From positions 124,001-188,000 of the forward strand of contig CANTUR010000285.1 of the NCBI GenBank assembly GCA_947683625.1: a stretch of DNA of 64,000 nucleotides, written 5' to 3'. Shown here piece after piece: positions 60,821 through 64,000 of this stretch (positions are counted from its first letter, which is position 1; every line of letters starts with the position of its first letter). The position numbers were made by a program, and so were the translations under genes. The notes beneath the pieces were generated by a model. That model saw only the letters and a program-made list of their open reading frames with translations, had not been told where the DNA came from and searched no databases. This DNA is from Mallotus nudiflorus (taxonomy: Eukaryota; Streptophyta; Magnoliopsida; Malpighiales; Euphorbiaceae).

Positions 60821-62560
60821 GAAAAAAATAATTATTGAATACCATGAGTAATTATTAGTTTAATTTTTATGTTCTAAATAATTATAAAAAAATAATTATT
60901 AAAAACTATGGGTAATCATTTATTTAATTAGCTTAATTTTTATATTTTAAATAATAACAAGTTTCAAAATTAAAAAAAAATGTTATTTAGAATATAAAAT
61001 TAAATTATTTAAAATATAGAAATAGATTAAAATATACAAATCAACTTAAATTAAATATGATTTCAAAAATAATAAATAAATAAATAATTATAAAAAAAAT
61101 AAAAAAAATTAAAACAGATAAAACATGGTGGAAATTTGGTTCAAACTTTCAAATCTAAACCAAATTCAAGAGAAAAAAAAAAAGAGAAAAATATGAAACT
61201 CAAAAAAAAAAAAAAAAAAAAAACCCCAGCCACAACACATACAATTTCCTCTTTATCTTTTAGAACCTAAGCAACATTTACTCAATTTGGGCCATATCCA
61301 TTATCTGATCTATCTCTAATTGATTGGAGATAGTCATTTACAGGCCAGCCCATTTCAAATTTGGAGTCCGTTGTCTATAATTTTGCCAATAAAGACCTAA
61401 TAATATTAGATACAATACACCACATGAGGGACAAATTCTCTCATTTTATTTTGGATTAAGATAATTTTTGCTTTTGGAATTAAACAATTTGTGAAATTTA
61501 TTTTTTTATTACAGAGTTATTTTTTAATACAAATATGGGTATATATACAAATAAAATTATAATTATTAAATTAATATTTATTTAATAATAGTTATTGAAG
61601 TAGATTATGAGTATTAATATATAAGAATAGTCAATGGTTGTAACTAAATAAAAAATAATCTAACGGTTCTAATTTCATTTTTACAAATATAAATATTTAT
61701 ATTATAGCAAAAACGTTTATTATTTAAAAGTTAGTTTATGCATACCTTATTAAAAAAACTAACTTTTTAAATGTAATTTCGCTAGCATACAAATAACGTA
61801 TCAACTAAATTGATTTTATTTTTAATAATAAAACTTTTTTGTATGTAATATTTTCAGTATTTATAATTACATGGGCTAAGTATTCCATAAAAGTTAAACT
61901 AGATAAACCCCATAAAAAAAATAAAACCCTTTCTTAAATATTTTATTTTAGTTTAAAGAGTCAAATTAATATACCACCAAGCAAATTGACGAAGTAGGAC
62001 CAACCAAGAGATCTATAATATTTTTTTCTTTCATTTACAAAGAACATAATTAAGTATATAATACAAGTATTTTCTTCATTGTTTGGACCATCTAATGACT
62101 AGAAAATAGAAATACAATATAACAAGAAAATGAAATAAAATTGACAAATGAAAGTGAATTTAAGTATGATAGTAAATTAATAAATAAGTTGAACCATGCA
62201 CTAAAAAGAAGTGGATAACAAATTAACAAAATTTGTTATAACCCATATTCAATTAATTCCCAAAGAATTGTAAGTAAATTGTAATTTTAGATTATCATAA
62301 TTAATTATTCAATTGCATCAAAATTTTTATTAAATTCACGAAATATAACATATTGCATAACCTAAAAAAAATATCCATATTTGTGCATGTATAATGAAAA
62401 ATTTTCTATTTTGCACATGATATTTCCATCAATAAAAAAAATAAAATTTTCGTATTACTTTGCGGAGATATGTACATTTTCTTTGTGATGTGAGTTCATA
62501 CGACAATCTATATGGAAAGATAATTTTATTGATGCATTCTTATTCAGAAGGAAAAATTAT
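60821..62560. other. AT-rich intergenic DNA
   Basis: A second short duplication at about 60827-60960 (AATAATTATT...GGTAATCATT type) and an A22 run at 61202-61223 are the only structures seen. No gene. Confidence 0.55.
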
Positions 62561-62639
62561 AAATTTGATGTCTTAATTTTTTAGTTTTTTTTTATAATTA
62601 AATGTCTAAATTTTAGAAAAACATATTAATATAGTGTCT

Positions 62640-62934
62640 TTCGCCGATTTAATGTTGACTAGGTGTTTAATCATATCAAACGAGATTCATTTTTATCATA
62701 GTTATTAACTATATCATTTGCTACATGTGTTACATTATTTAAAGGATAAAATTATTCTTATTCAATCACTCTTTATGTCTGTAGCAAAAGTTAATGTTAA
62801 AGTTATTTTTATCAATTCATAATATTTAATAAGATAATAAAAGTATTTTTATTTTTTAAATAATGCAATACATGTGACACATGATATGTTTAATAACTGA
62901 AATAAAAGTGAACTCAATTGTATATGACTCAACA
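62640..62934. repeat. Inverted-repeat element (MITE-like), truncated on the right
   Basis: The left arm (about 62668-62765) and the reverse complement of the right arm (about 62835-62934) share GTTATTAA.ATATCAT, T.CATGTGTTACATTATTTAAA-like and ATAAAAAT.CTTTTATT-type blocks in order. The right arm stops at 62934, where LTR-like sequence begins, whereas the left arm appears to extend further outward. Confidence 0.5.
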
Positions 62935-64000
62935 TGTTGTATTTTAAATTTGCAAGCGCACAGTTGTGGTTACAGTACAAAGATATCGTTCCCTCAAAAA
63001 CTGTATATTAATTACTAACAATTTTTACCTATGATCTCAACTAGTAAATTAAATAATTTAGCAAGACTTAAAATTTAAATAACAGAAACTTAATTTAAAA
63101 GTAAAATTAAATATTTGTAAATGCATAACCTAGGTTTAGTTGCATTATTCCAATCCAATCACGAACACATTATTAAGTATAAATCTTGAATTCAGTTAAG
63201 GGTAATTACTCTAAAATACTTAAAAACTCTCTCAAATTCAATTAAGCTTGCAAAGATTAAAATCTAGCCTACTCTATTGATTAATAATTTAATTCAAACT
63301 CATTAAGATTTTTAGCAATTAATTTGTCACCGTAATCAACTGTTGTGACTCCTCAAAGAGCTTGCCTACTCTCATGGTTAAGTGATTTAAGTTCTAAGTG
63401 TCTTAAACTAATGAATTCTCCTAACTCTCGTTGGTGAATTCATCCATAAACATGCAATCAAACAAGGTTAAAATGATAACAAGATAAATATTACAACATA
63501 AATAATTAACTGAAATTCAAATCAAATATAAAAAACTTATGTTCAAATCATTTTATAGAACAATTACTCCGAACCAAGAGTTTTAAAGAAAACTTAGCCA
63601 CACATGATTATGATGAACTCCATAATCATAATCAAGCAAAATAAGAAGATGAAACAGAAAAAGAAAATAAAATAAATTCTTAGTTTTCATTGATTTCTAT
63701 CTAGTCACCTCCTTATCTTTATGACTCATTTCCTTTTTCTCAAAAAGGTGTTTTATTCCTTATATAGTGTTAAGGTATGAAAAGAATCCTTTTTAATTTT
63801 TAATTCCTTATTATTTTTAAAATAGGAAGTTTTTACCTTTGTGACACGGTTTTGAAGTACGGTCGTGCTTTATTCAAATAAATCTACGAATTTACTCAGC
63901 ACATAGCACGACTTTCAATACGAGCAAGTTCATTAACCGTGCATCAATTTGGGTAAGAATTCTTCACTCACATGACATGTGCATGCCGTGACATTGTTGC
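62935..64000 (-). mobile_element. Start of a Gypsy-type LTR, running off the window
   Basis: TGTTGTATTTTAAATTTGCAAGCGCACAG resembles in layout the Gypsy LTR start at 24223 (TGC...GTAAGTGCACAG). The sequence then shows the same landmarks in the same order as that LTR: CTCTC(A)AA and ATTAAGCTTGC stretches, TTAGCCACACATGAT (against TTAGCCACTCATGAT), a CTTC/TTTC-rich segment, and a TATATAGTGTTAAGG segment. It is diverged, so it is a different family. No second LTR is in view; strand is inferred from that resemblance. Confidence 0.5.

Noticed and set aside
1..64000. Search for tRNA, rRNA, CRISPR or a novel gene system
   Set aside because: No cloverleaf with proper A and B boxes, no rRNA-like block, no regularly spaced repeats and no cluster of unknown intact genes was seen; apart from the CDF gene all coding signals belong to dead elements or the LRR remnant.

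Overview
This is a stretch of AT-rich nuclear DNA from a flowering plant, most likely a eudicot. The evidence is an intron-containing plant-specific Dof transcription factor, a fragment of an intron-bearing leucine-rich-repeat receptor-like gene, and a dense load of plant-type transposable elements. I cannot name the species. There are no bacterial features such as operons, ribosome binding sites or CRISPR arrays.

Only one gene looks intact: a cycling Dof factor (CDF-type) on the minus strand, 41533 to 38780, two exons joined across a 1.2-kb intron (516 codons). Almost everything else is repeats, and most element boundaries can be set by target-site duplications (TSDs). Left to right: an AP-endonuclease/RT/RNase H LINE (206-4457, 14-bp TSD); a possible second LINE tail (about 5640-5885); a decayed Copia retrotransposon (6560-12816, minus strand); a gene-free interval; a 5.2-kb hAT transposon (16196-21360) with a perfect 8-bp TSD and a dead RICESLEEPER-like transposase; a second Copia (21756-35746) split by a 9.4-kb Gypsy element (24223-33590), whose gag-pro region is itself split by a 0.6-kb TIR element (29397-30008); an LRR pseudogene fragment (about 35955-36345); then the CDF gene.

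Upstream of the CDF gene are a CT-rich proximal promoter, a cluster of eight ACGT (G-box/ABRE-like) cores 2.3-2.8 kb from the ATG, and a 3.2-kb solo LTR of a Gypsy element (45362-48606). The right third holds a Mutator-like element with long TIRs (49934-57374) carrying a 5.6-kb LTR element with no recognised gene (51173-56780), a second small Mutator-like element abutting it (57392-58425), AT-rich tandem duplications, an inverted-repeat element, and the start of another Gypsy-type LTR that runs off the window.

Nothing here amounts to a new biological system. The points most worth following up are the nested insertions with base-exact junctions, the Gypsy element that has gag-pro and a late ORF but no RT/integrase, the non-coding LTR element with internal duplications, the one-sided G/C-to-A/T decay of a Copia 5' LTR, and the ACGT cluster upstream of the CDF gene.
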